NCBI RefSeq assembly: GCF_003664595.1
Contig: NZ_QXPZ01000003.1
Coordinates: forward strand, 1 to 64,000
Reading direction: 5' to 3'
DNA from: Atopobacter sp. AH10
GTDB taxonomy: Bacteria; Bacillota; Bacilli; Lactobacillales; Aerococcaceae
DNA: 64,000 nucleotides
The translations under genes and the position numbers were made by a program. The notes below the pieces were generated by a model. It saw only the letters and a program-made list of their open reading frames with translations, was not told where the DNA came from and ran no database searches. Each line of letters starts with the position of its first letter. Positions within the stretch are counted from its first letter, which is position 1. Of the stretch, positions 30,555-38,707 are shown piece after piece.

Positions 30555-31352
30555 GTGTTAGAAAAAGAAGACCATTTAAAACGCTTCGGGCTAGCAAAAA
30601 AATGGATGAAAGAGGCCTATCATTGGTTAAAAGCTCAAAGTGATGAACAGTTAGTCATTGATGAAAAAACGAGTCGAACCGACCTAGTGACGCAAATGGA
30701 TAAGGGAGTGGAACGCTTCCTTGTGGGGAAAATAGAAAGTGCCTTTCCTTTAGATGCCGTTTTAGGCGAAGAAAAGCAAGCCGGTAAAGCTGATTTAACA
30801 TTTAAAAGCCCTCAATGGGTGATTGATCCTATCGATGGGACCATGAATTTCGTACAAGAACGTCGCCATTATGCCCATATATTAGCTTTTTATGATCAAG
30901 AAGAATTAATTTTTGGGGTACTAGTAGAAGGTGATACAGGCCATATATTATCAGCTTTTTCTGGTGAAGGAGTTTACTATCAAGGCGAGAAGTTAGAAGC
31001 ACCGGATAAAAATCTCGATCAAGGCCTAATTGAAATTTCTGCTTCTATTTGTAATTCTCATCCTCAAGCGGTTACTGCCTTTTTAGATCGATCCATGGGT
31101 ATTCGGATTACTGGATCTTCAGGTCTAACGACTATTGAAATGGCTTTGGGATCACGTATTGCCTATGTAGCTGGTAAATGTGCCCCTTGGGATATGGTTG
31201 TGGCACGATTGATCGCTAAAGAATGGGGCTTTAAGCTGACGGATTTCTCTGGACAAGAGATTCCTTTACCAGATTCGAGTGAAATTATTTTTGCGCATCC
31301 AAGGATTTATCCATTCTTGCTTCAAGCGATTCAATTAGATCAAAAAAAATAG
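30555..31352 (+). CDS. Inositol monophosphatase family protein (SuhB/YktC-like)
   Basis: A 265-aa Mg2+/Li+-type phosphatase of the FIG superfamily. Metal-binding motifs are visible: DLVTQMDKGVE, GEE, DPIDGTMNFV (core D-x-I-D-G-T) and CAPWDMVVARLIAKEWG near the C-terminus. Natural substrate may be inositol phosphate, NADP(H) or another sugar phosphate. The frame is open from a TTG at 30507, inside the previous gene, but the GTG at 30555 is preferred: AGGAGG lies 8 bases upstream and the protein then has the usual length. Confidence 0.85.
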   Translation: MLEKEDHLKRFGLAKKWMKEAYHWLKAQSDEQLVIDEKTSRTDLVTQMDKGVERFLVGKIESAFPLDAVLGEEKQAGKADLTFKSPQWVIDPIDGTMNFVQERRHYAHILAFYDQEELIFGVLVEGDTGHILSAFSGEGVYYQGEKLEAPDKNLDQGLIEISASICNSHPQAVTAFLDRSMGIRITGSSGLTTIEMALGSRIAYVAGKCAPWDMVVARLIAKEWGFKLTDFSGQEIPLPDSSEIIFAHPRIYPFLLQAIQLDQKK

Positions 31353-31429
31353 TTTGAGATTGCCTTTTTTCGTGTTACACTAGTGTTCGTAAGAATGGGT
31401 GAAGAGGCACTAGCTCATGTGAAATGTTG

Positions 31430-31458
31430 AAGACCTCCAAAATCGAGGTCTTTCTTTA
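31430..31458 (+). terminator. Terminator after the inositol monophosphatase gene
   Basis: AAGACCTC, loop CAAAATC, GAGGTCTT followed by TCTTT. Eight perfect pairs. Confidence 0.8.
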
Positions 31459-31604
31459 TGGTCAGAAAACTAGCTAGGTTATAAAGCTAGCTAGTTGGTG
31501 AGTAGAAATGAGATGAGTTAGCCTTAATAGGAAGATTGCCTGCATGACATTATTCGGCTAATCACTTTTTACCCATTGCGCAATTCTTGAGGAGGAAGTA
31601 AGTA

Positions 31605-33455
31605 ATGAAAAAAAGAGAGGATATTCGTAACGTGGCGATTATTGCTCACGTCGACCATGGGAAAACAACCTTAGTTAACGAATTATTGAAACAATCCCAT
31701 TCTGTTTCTGATCGGACAGAATTACAAGACCGAGCCATGGACAGCAATGCTATCGAAAGAGAACGTGGGATTACTATTCTAGCAAAGAATACTGCTGTAG
31801 ATTTCCAAGGTACTCGTATTAATATTCTTGATACTCCAGGGCACGCCGATTTCGGTGGAGAAGTTGAACGGATCATGAAAATGGTTGATGGAGTCCTATT
31901 AGTAGTGGATGCCCAAGAAGGAACTATGCCTCAAACACGTTTTGTGTTAAAGAAAGCCTTGGATCAACATTTAGTTCCAATCGTTGTGGTAAACAAAATT
32001 GATAAGCCTGCTGCTCGTCCAGTAGAAGTTATTGATGAAGTTTTAGACCTCTTCATTGAATTGGGTGCGGATGAAGATCAATTGGAATTTCCGGTTGTTT
32101 TCTGCTCTGCTATTAACGGGACATCATCTCGCTCTGATGATCCAGCAGAACAAGAAAAAACAATGGATCCTATCTTTGAAACGATCAAAGAACATATTCC
32201 AGCACCAGAAGATAATTCTGATCAGCCCCTTCAATTCCAAGTAGCTCTTTTAGATTATAATGACTACGTTGGTCGTATCGGTATTGGCCGAGTATTTCGT
32301 GGGAAGATCAAAGTTGGGGATGCAGTTGCTTTGATGAAACTGGACGGTTCGGTTAAACATTTCCGTGTGACGAAGTTATTTGGTTTCTTTGGCTTGCAAC
32401 GAGAAGAAATTCAAGAAGCTAAAGCAGGTGATTTGATTGCTGTTTCAGGGATGGAAGACATTTTCGTTGGGGAAACAGTCGTACCAGAAGATAATTTAGA
32501 TGCTTTACCAGTTCTTCATATTGATGAACCAACTTTGCAAATGACTTTCTTGACGAACAATTCGCCATTTGCAGGGCGTGAAGGGAAATTTGTAACGTCT
32601 CGCAAGATCGAAGAACGTTTAATGCGTGAATTACATACGGACGTTTCTTTACGGGTAGAGCCGACAGATTCGCCAGACGCTTGGATTGTTTCTGGACGTG
32701 GGGAATTACACTTGTCCATTTTGATTGAAACGATGCGTCGTGAAGGTTTTGAATTGCAAGTATCTCGTCCTAAAGTTATTCAAAAACGTGTAGATGGTGT
32801 TTTATGTGAACCATTTGAACGGGTACAAATTGATACACCTCAAGAATATGCAGGGAGTGTTATTGAATCTTTAGGCCGTCGTCGTGGTGAAATGCAAGAT
32901 ATGATCCACACAGGTAATGATCAAGTTCGTCTCATTTTCTTAGTGCCTGCTCGTGGTTTAATCGGATATTCTACTGAATTCCTATCCATGACTTCTGGTT
33001 ACGGCATTATGAATCACACTTTTGATCAATACTTACCAGTCATTGAAGAGCAAATCGGTGGACGGCGTAATGGGGCTTTAGTAGCCACTGAAACAGGTAA
33101 GGCAACTACTTATGGGATCATGGGCGTTGAAGATCGTGGGACGATCTTTATTGAACCAGGGACAGCTATTTATGAAGGACAAGTTGTTGGGGAAAACTCT
33201 CGTGACAACGATATTGCAGTTAATATTACTCGTGCTAAACAAATGACTAACGTGCGTTCTGCTACAAAAGACCAAACGGCAGTCATTAAAACGCCACGTA
33301 AACTCTCTTTAGAAGAATCATTAGAGTTCCTAGGAGAGGACGAATATTGTGAAGTCACACCAGAAACCATTCGTTTGCGGAAGCAAATCTTGAATAAGGG
33401 TGAACGTGAAAAAGCTGCTAAACGCTTGAAAAAAGCAAAAGAAGCCGCTAAGTAG
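31605..33455 (+). CDS. typA: Ribosome-associated GTPase BipA/TypA
   Basis: A 616-aa translational GTPase related to EF-G that assists 50S assembly and stress adaptation. G motifs are clear: AHVDHGKTTL (G1), RGITI (G2), DTPGHADFGGEV (G3), NKIDKP (G4). Domains II, III and V and the BipA-specific C-terminal domain follow (VPARGLIGYSTEFLSMT, GIMGVEDRGT). Length is typical. RBS GAGGAGG lies 9 bases ahead of the ATG. Monocistronic, with a terminator on either side. Confidence 0.96.
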   Translation: MKKREDIRNVAIIAHVDHGKTTLVNELLKQSHSVSDRTELQDRAMDSNAIERERGITILAKNTAVDFQGTRINILDTPGHADFGGEVERIMKMVDGVLLVVDAQEGTMPQTRFVLKKALDQHLVPIVVVNKIDKPAARPVEVIDEVLDLFIELGADEDQLEFPVVFCSAINGTSSRSDDPAEQEKTMDPIFETIKEHIPAPEDNSDQPLQFQVALLDYNDYVGRIGIGRVFRGKIKVGDAVALMKLDGSVKHFRVTKLFGFFGLQREEIQEAKAGDLIAVSGMEDIFVGETVVPEDNLDALPVLHIDEPTLQMTFLTNNSPFAGREGKFVTSRKIEERLMRELHTDVSLRVEPTDSPDAWIVSGRGELHLSILIETMRREGFELQVSRPKVIQKRVDGVLCEPFERVQIDTPQEYAGSVIESLGRRRGEMQDMIHTGNDQVRLIFLVPARGLIGYSTEFLSMTSGYGIMNHTFDQYLPVIEEQIGGRRNGALVATETGKATTYGIMGVEDRGTIFIEPGTAIYEGQVVGENSRDNDIAVNITRAKQMTNVRSATKDQTAVIKTPRKLSLEESLEFLGEDEYCEVTPETIRLRKQILNKGEREKAAKRLKKAKEAAK

Positions 33456-33475
33456 AAAATTCCTATAAATTGAAC

Positions 33476-33518
33476 AAACCCTAAAGTTAGGCTGGAAGGT
33501 CTAATTTTAGGGTTTTTA
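33476..33518 (+). terminator. Terminator after typA
   Basis: AAACCCTAAAGTTAG pairs with CTAATTTTAGGGTTT with one mismatch around GCTGGAAGGT, then TT. Good stem. Confidence 0.8.
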
Positions 33519-33670
33519 TGTCAATAACGAAGATTAGCTAGGATTAAAGTTGAGTCGAACGAGAAATTTTTTTGCTAGGAGGCCAAAGCGTTTTTTGGCT
33601 GAATGACTTGCTAGGTATTTTCCCTATACTTTTGCTATAATAAAAGGAGTGATTCTAAGGAGGGATGATA

Positions 33671-33949
33671 GTGACCGAAAAAGCATGGCAAATATTAAAT
33701 GAAAATGCGGACATCATCTACCAATTGATTGAACGGCAAAAAAACTATCTGTGCCTAACTCAATGTCCTGCTGTTGAAGAAGTGATCGATACGCAATTAT
33801 TTGGTTTAACGAAACAGGTGGAATTTGCCATCGCCATTGATGCCATTAGTGAAGAAGAGGGTCATGCCTTAATTTCTCGCCTAGAAAGCCGATTGAATGA
33901 TGTTTACTCCGTCATTTATGACCAACACTATGAGGGATTTCGGTCATGA
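33671..33949 (+). CDS. ylaN: YlaN family protein (UPF0358)
   Basis: A 92-aa protein of the YlaN family, shown by EKAWQILNENADIIYQLIERQKNYLCLTQC (described in part) and LTKQVEFAIAIDAISEEEG. YlaN binds iron and modulates Fur in B. subtilis and S. aureus, from published work as I recall it. An ATG at 33665 abuts the AAGGAGGG ribosome binding site, so the GTG at 33671 (VTEKAW) is the better start. The stop overlaps the ftsW ATG by 4 bases (ATGA). ylaN-ftsW is a conserved Bacillus pair. Confidence 0.88.
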   Translation: MTEKAWQILNENADIIYQLIERQKNYLCLTQCPAVEEVIDTQLFGLTKQVEFAIAIDAISEEEGHALISRLESRLNDVYSVIYDQHYEGFRS

Positions 33950-35256
33950 ACAATTTTCGTTTAAAGCTCCCAGTGCGTAAGATATTACGGGAGTTGGATA
34001 ATACCTTGCTTTTGACTTATTTAGCTTTAATGATCATCGGCTTTTTAGCGGTTTTATCCTCAAAGGGAGCCATAGCAGAGGTAGGTTGGTTTTCTATTAT
34101 AGCCGTTATTTTTAAGCAACTTTTTTTCATTGGGATCAGTTTATCTGGAGCAGTTCTTTCTTATATCTTTTTCAAACGTTATTTGAAGCACCAATCCTTT
34201 CTTTGGCTTTCTAGTGTCCTCTTAGTTTTTAGCCTGATTCTTGTCCTTCTTATCGGAAGGGAAGTTAATGGGGCTAAAAGTTGGATTTTAATAGGTAGTA
34301 TGCAATTGCAACCTTCAGAATTTGTTAAAGTGTTTTTGATTTGGTGGTTTGGCGTCACTTTTAGTGCGACGAGACAGAATCAATACGCTCTTTCCTCTAG
34401 CCTTGAGAGTTTGATACAAGTAAAAAAAGATGTTTGGTTGGAACGTTGTCTACTTTATGGGCCAGTTGCCTTGATGGTCTTTTTAATCAAATGTCAACCG
34501 GACTGGGGGACAAATATTGTGATTTTCACCCTCTGGTTTATTTTGCAATTGGTGGCTAATCGGTATCGGAGGGGAGCTAAGATCCTTATTCCTTTAGTCT
34601 TCTGCCTCGCCTTATTTATCATTTGTTTTGTCCCATTATCCTTTTTAAAATTTTTACCAAGACATATGTATAGCCGTTTTCTAGCCTTTCGTGAGCCTTT
34701 TGCACATGCAGATGCTGCTTCTTTCCAAATGGTGAGAGGGTTTATGGCGATGTCACGTGGCGGTTGGTTAGGGCAAGGGCCAGGAGCTAGTCTTTTTAAA
34801 ACAGGCTATCTGCCAGAAGCTTCTACCGATTTTATTATGGCTATTTTAGCTGAAGAATGGGGATTTGTAGGGGTAATTGTGATTTTAGGACTTTTGCTGA
34901 CCCTTATTTTACGACTTTACTATTTAGCTTTAAAAGCTAGAACCCGTACTAATAAGTATATATTGACTGGTGTGGCGAGTCTGTTTCTTATTCAAAGTGT
35001 CATAAATTTGGGAGGATTAACTGCCATTATTCCTTTAACAGGGATTACTTTACCTTTCCTGAGTTATGGCGGATCAAGTTTGTTAGCTTTCAGCATGGCA
35101 ATAGGCTTGGCTTTTGCTAGTTTGGATGTCGAATCATCCTACTTACGACTAGGGAAAAATAGACCAAGTAAAAGATATTCACGGCAAAGGTTTAACCCAT
35201 CGGATCATGCCAGGGAAAGTTTAGCGCCGTCTTCGGAAAAGGAGAGTACACCATGA
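33946..35256 (+). CDS. ftsW: Lipid II polymerase FtsW (SEDS family)
   Basis: A 436-aa polytopic glycosyltransferase that polymerises peptidoglycan at the septum. SEDS signatures include VNGAKSWILIGSMQLQPSEFVKV, QPDWGTN, RGGWLGQGPG, LPEASTDFIMAILAEEWGF and LPFLSYGGSSLLAFSMAIGL. It could be RodA, but the YlaN neighbour and the LPEA..DFI..I..EEWG pattern favour FtsW. The C-terminal tail after the last membrane segment is basic. Overlaps ylaN and the following gene by ATGA. Confidence 0.88.
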   Translation: MNNFRLKLPVRKILRELDNTLLLTYLALMIIGFLAVLSSKGAIAEVGWFSIIAVIFKQLFFIGISLSGAVLSYIFFKRYLKHQSFLWLSSVLLVFSLILVLLIGREVNGAKSWILIGSMQLQPSEFVKVFLIWWFGVTFSATRQNQYALSSSLESLIQVKKDVWLERCLLYGPVALMVFLIKCQPDWGTNIVIFTLWFILQLVANRYRRGAKILIPLVFCLALFIICFVPLSFLKFLPRHMYSRFLAFREPFAHADAASFQMVRGFMAMSRGGWLGQGPGASLFKTGYLPEASTDFIMAILAEEWGFVGVIVILGLLLTLILRLYYLALKARTRTNKYILTGVASLFLIQSVINLGGLTAIIPLTGITLPFLSYGGSSLLAFSMAIGLAFASLDVESSYLRLGKNRPSKRYSRQRFNPSDHARESLAPSSEKESTP

Positions 35257-36296
35257 AGGCTTTTTGGAGAAGTTTTTGCCTTACTTTCATCGTTCTGGTC
35301 TTTTTAGTCTATATCATTCCTACTATGTCAGATGAGTCGGATAAGGGAGATAATCTGGCCAGTCATAAAAGTATGAAAGTTGATTCAGAGCTTGATGAGA
35401 AGGCTTTTTCTCCTGCTTTAGGGAGAGCCTTATGGATTAATCAACCTGTTGAATCCATTATTCAACTTTTAGGAGATCCTGATATTTCTTTAGAAGTCAG
35501 TAAAACTAGACGTATTTATCAATATTACCGAACTAGTGGACACTTTCTGTCTATAGAAACTCGTGATGAACGGGTGGTATCAGTGATGGCTTTAGGCAAA
35601 GAGGATATGTCTGGCTTTTTCAATATCGGAATGACTAGGGACAATGTAAGAGATGAGATCCCTTTAAAAAAATCTGTACCACTCAAAGAAGATAACAAGA
35701 TTCGTGATCTTGATCTTAGTAAGCAAGAAAGAAAGTATATTCCTATCGTAGCTTTTGATAATCATTCATATGGCATTCTTTTGTTTAGAAAAGAAGACAA
35801 ATGTTTAGCAGGTGTCGTCTATGTTGCATCGGATGAACTTTCAAGATTGAATGTTTATGAAGATAATCGCCCCAAAAATATGCCAACGGAGATCAATGCC
35901 GAAGAAGTGGATCAAGAAAGCTTAAATCGTTTGTGGCTTAATACGATCAATGCGCTAAGGGAACAGAAAAATCTGCCTGAACTAGATTCTAATGAGCTAG
36001 CTTATGCGGATGCTCAACGAATTTTGAAGTTCGTGAAAAATCAACCTCAAAAACAACTGTATTCCTCTGCAAGTGTTTTTAACGCCATTCAAGCTATATA
36101 TCCAGGACAAACAAGTTTCTTCTTTTCTAATCAACAGTTCCAGTATCTATATAGTAATCTTATTAATTTATTTAAAGAGCAGGATCATATCCATCTTTTT
36201 TCACCAAAAGGAAGGGGAAGTAGTTCTTTTTCTGTTGTGGATTCAGATAGTTTATGGCTTGTTCAAGAGAGTCAGGAAGGAGATGAAAGGCCGTGA
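35253..36296 (+). CDS. CAP/SCP-domain protein, YlbC-like
   Basis: A 347-aa extracellular protein with an N-terminal membrane segment (FCLTFIVLVFLVYIIP, residues about 8-24), a central CAP-associated domain (LGRALWINQPVESIIQLLGDPD..., residues about 55-200) and a C-terminal CAP-like region that is short (NRLWLNTINALREQKNLPELDSNELAYADAQR, described in part). Length is that of B. subtilis YlbC (about 346 aa), and like ylbC it precedes the ylbG-rsmD-coaD group. The CAP end lacks an obvious His-Glu catalytic set. Its ATG overlaps the ftsW stop (ATGA). Function unknown. Confidence 0.75.
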   Translation: MKAFWRSFCLTFIVLVFLVYIIPTMSDESDKGDNLASHKSMKVDSELDEKAFSPALGRALWINQPVESIIQLLGDPDISLEVSKTRRIYQYYRTSGHFLSIETRDERVVSVMALGKEDMSGFFNIGMTRDNVRDEIPLKKSVPLKEDNKIRDLDLSKQERKYIPIVAFDNHSYGILLFRKEDKCLAGVVYVASDELSRLNVYEDNRPKNMPTEINAEEVDQESLNRLWLNTINALREQKNLPELDSNELAYADAQRILKFVKNQPQKQLYSSASVFNAIQAIYPGQTSFFFSNQQFQYLYSNLINLFKEQDHIHLFSPKGRGSSSFSVVDSDSLWLVQESQEGDERP

Positions 36297-36610
36297 GAGA
36301 ATTTGAACCAAGAAGTCGAACGGAAATAATCGTCTATTTATATACTTTAAAGAAAATCAATCAATTGAAACGATATGGCTATATACATTATGTTTCTAAA
36401 CGGATGAAATATGCCATTATGTATCTTGATAGCCATACAACAGCTCAAACTCTTTCTAGCTTAGAGAGACTACATTTTGTTCGTTCGGTAGACGTCAGCA
36501 CAAGAAAAGAAATTGAAACGAAAGATTTTTCGAAGATTTTACATGAAGTAAAAGATCTTGGCAAAACTGAAAATAGCCCTAACTCTCAAGGTGAAGTTCC
36601 ATGCGAGTAG
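36293..36610 (+). CDS. ylbG: UPF0298 family protein YlbG
   Basis: A 105-aa DUF2129 protein. The N-terminal REFEPRSRTEIIVYLYTLKKINQLKRYGYIHYVSKRMKYA (described in part) and YLDSHTTAQTLSSLERLHFVRSVDVS are typical of YlbG. Function is unknown, but it is almost always upstream of rsmD. It starts with GTG at 36293 and overlaps both neighbours, so the row from ylaN to rsmD is translationally coupled. Confidence 0.88.
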   Translation: MREFEPRSRTEIIVYLYTLKKINQLKRYGYIHYVSKRMKYAIMYLDSHTTAQTLSSLERLHFVRSVDVSTRKEIETKDFSKILHEVKDLGKTENSPNSQGEVPCE

Positions 36611-37152
36611 TGGCTGGAGAATATAGAGGGATTCCTTTACTCACATTGAAAGGTGATCTGACTAGACCAACTAGTGATAAAATTAAAGCTTCATTTTTTC
36701 AAATGGTTGGACCTTTTTTTGAGGGCGGGAGAATGCTAGACGCCTTTAGTGGATCAGGAGCTATGGCCATAGAAGCCCTATCTAGGGGAATGGATGAGGC
36801 TATTTTGGTGGAGAAAAATCCAGCTGCTTGTCAGGTCATAGAGAGCAATTTAAAAAAAGTTAAAACTAGGAAGGGGCGTCTCTATCGTGGCGATGTCCGT
36901 CATTTATGGACACAGTTGCCAGGTAGATTTAATTTGATTTATTTGGATCCTCCTTATAGAATAGCGGATATAAGCGGAGATTTAGCGGCTATTCGTCAAG
37001 CGAATATCTTAAAGAAAGAAGCTTTAGTTTGTTATGAGCTAGCTAGTGATAGGTCTGTACCTGATAAAGTTGAAGGGTATGAACTTGTTATTATCAAAGA
37101 TTATAAAGCCACTCGGATTGCTTTTTATCGAGTGAATCAAGAAAAAGCCTAA
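36601..37152 (+). CDS. rsmD: 16S rRNA (guanine966-N2)-methyltransferase RsmD
   Basis: A 183-aa class I SAM methyltransferase modifying G966 of 16S rRNA. It begins MRVVAGEYRG, has TRPTSDKIKASFFQ, the SAM motif LDAFSGSGAMAIEALSRG (about residues 46-63) and the catalytic NLIYLDPPYR (about 111-120). The ATG overlaps ylbG by 10 bases. Length is standard. Confidence 0.94.
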   Translation: MRVVAGEYRGIPLLTLKGDLTRPTSDKIKASFFQMVGPFFEGGRMLDAFSGSGAMAIEALSRGMDEAILVEKNPAACQVIESNLKKVKTRKGRLYRGDVRHLWTQLPGRFNLIYLDPPYRIADISGDLAAIRQANILKKEALVCYELASDRSVPDKVEGYELVIIKDYKATRIAFYRVNQEKA

Positions 37153-37169
37153 AGAGAGAAGGTGAGACT

Positions 37170-37667
37170 GTGGGAGAAAAAATACGAAGAGCTCTGTTCG
37201 TTGGCAGTTTCGATCCTATTACAAGGGGGCACTTGGATATTATCGAAAAGAGTTTAAGGGTCGTTGATGAATTAATCATTGGAATCGGAGTGAATGCTAA
37301 TAAAAAGAGTACCCTTTCTCTAGAAGACCGTCGTTTGATTTTAGAAAAGATCTTTAGTGAAGAGGAGCGGGTAAGGGTCGTTAGCTATTCTGGGGAATTA
37401 ACAGTTCATCTTGCAGAACGCCTGTCTTGTTCTTGTTTAATTAGGGGTATTCGAGATAGCAAAGATTTTGAATACGAACAGACCATAGCTCAAATGAACG
37501 CCCAACTAGCTCCAGAGATCACTAGTATTTTTTTGATGTCAGATCCAAAATATCGGCACATTTCTTCCTCTTTGGTGAAGGAGATTGCTTCTTATGGAGA
37601 AGATATTTCGCCCATGGTTCCTGCTGAAGTTATAGCTATTTTGAAAGAAGCCATGGAAAAAGCCTAA
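37170..37667 (+). CDS. coaD: Phosphopantetheine adenylyltransferase
   Basis: A 165-aa nucleotidyltransferase for the penultimate step of coenzyme A synthesis. ALFVGSFDPITRGHLDII contains the T/HxGH motif (TRGH, residues 18-21), and ISSSLVKEI is the second conserved motif near the C-terminus. It starts with GTG at 37170 preceded by GAAGGTGAG. It follows rsmD by 17 bases, the common Firmicutes order. Confidence 0.95.
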   Translation: MGEKIRRALFVGSFDPITRGHLDIIEKSLRVVDELIIGIGVNANKKSTLSLEDRRLILEKIFSEEERVRVVSYSGELTVHLAERLSCSCLIRGIRDSKDFEYEQTIAQMNAQLAPEITSIFLMSDPKYRHISSSLVKEIASYGEDISPMVPAEVIAILKEAMEKA

Positions 37668-37816
37668 ATGCCTAACAGCCCAAAAGCCTGGCGCTAGCAA
37701 AGTTAAAATCAATAGATAGTTACTATGATAAGAATTGATTGTCTTTGGCTTCTTTTTAGCTATAGAGAAGTTGATCTTTAATCTAAGAAGTCTTTCCTTT
37801 AAAAACAGCTGTAAAG

Positions 37817-37870
37817 TAAGCTAACCCCCTAAAGTTGATGTAAGTCACTCAACTTTAGGGGGTTAGCTTA
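37817..37870. terminator. Terminator after coaD: 22-bp perfect inverted repeat
   Basis: TAAGCTAACCCCCTAAAGTT-GA (37817-37838) is perfectly repeated in inverse at 37849-37870 with a 10-base loop. TTATTTGAG follows. An unusually long stem for an intrinsic terminator; T-richness after it is moderate. Confidence 0.8.
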
Positions 37871-37960
37871 TTTGAGTATTTTTAGCTATTTGCTAGTTTT
37901 TAAAATCATTTAATTGACTTCTTGCGTAGATTAATGACAAGAGAAAGAGAGGGATAGTCC

Positions 37961-38683
37961 ATGGGAAATATAGTAGAAAAACTAAAAAGATCTATGAAAG
38001 GTTGGTCGACTAAACGCTGGTTGTTGACTGGAGGGTTAGGACTTATGGCAGTATTTTCTATGATTTTTTACGTTGTGATGATTAATCAGGAATCTCTTGA
38101 TGCTAAAGGATTTTTAGGAGGAAAACCACAGGAAAATGTTTTAGTAGAGAAGTCAAAATTCCCTAGGGATGAAAAAGAATCTAAGGGAAATGATAAGGGG
38201 AAAGAGACTAACTCTAAAAAAGCCAGTATCGTGGTAGATGTGAAAGGTCAAGTGCTTCATCCTGGAGTTTACGAAGTGGAAGCTGAAGAACGAATTGGGG
38301 AAATCATACTAGAAGCAGGTGGTTTTACCCCTGATGCTGACCAAAATCAGGTGAATTTGGCCAAAAAAGTTCAAGATCAAGAAGTCATTTATGTTCCCAT
38401 GATGGGAGAGGAAGTGGCAGATTCTAGAATGTCAGAGGGATCAAATCAAACGAACACTGCTTCAGGAAGTCAAGGAAATTCTTCAGGAAGTCAAATTAAT
38501 TTAAATCAAGCTGATCAACAACAATTAATGAGTCTTTCTGGGATAGGTGAAAAGAAAGCCAAAGATATCATTGCCTATCGAGAGGAAAAAGGATCATTTA
38601 AATCTATCGAAGACTTAAAGAATATTTCAGGTATTGGGCAGAAAACATTTGAAAAGCTGAAGGATTTTATAAGGGTGGATTAG
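37961..38683 (+). CDS. comEA: DNA uptake protein ComEA
   Basis: A 240-aa membrane-anchored DNA receptor of the transformation machinery. One membrane segment (residues about 19-43), a linker rich in Lys and Glu, an SLBB-type domain (about 85-145, with VVDVKGQVLHPGVYEV), a Ser/Asn/Gln-rich linker, and a C-terminal tandem helix-hairpin-helix (INLNQADQQQLMSLSGIGEKKA, then IEDLKNISGIGQKTFEKL; each described in part) that binds dsDNA. comEC follows, as in Bacillus and Streptococcus. Confidence 0.93.
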   Translation: MGNIVEKLKRSMKGWSTKRWLLTGGLGLMAVFSMIFYVVMINQESLDAKGFLGGKPQENVLVEKSKFPRDEKESKGNDKGKETNSKKASIVVDVKGQVLHPGVYEVEAEERIGEIILEAGGFTPDADQNQVNLAKKVQDQEVIYVPMMGEEVADSRMSEGSNQTNTASGSQGNSSGSQINLNQADQQQLMSLSGIGEKKAKDIIAYREEKGSFKSIEDLKNISGIGQKTFEKLKDFIRVD

Positions 38684-38707
38684 TTGTATTAGACTTATCG
38701 ATCGAGT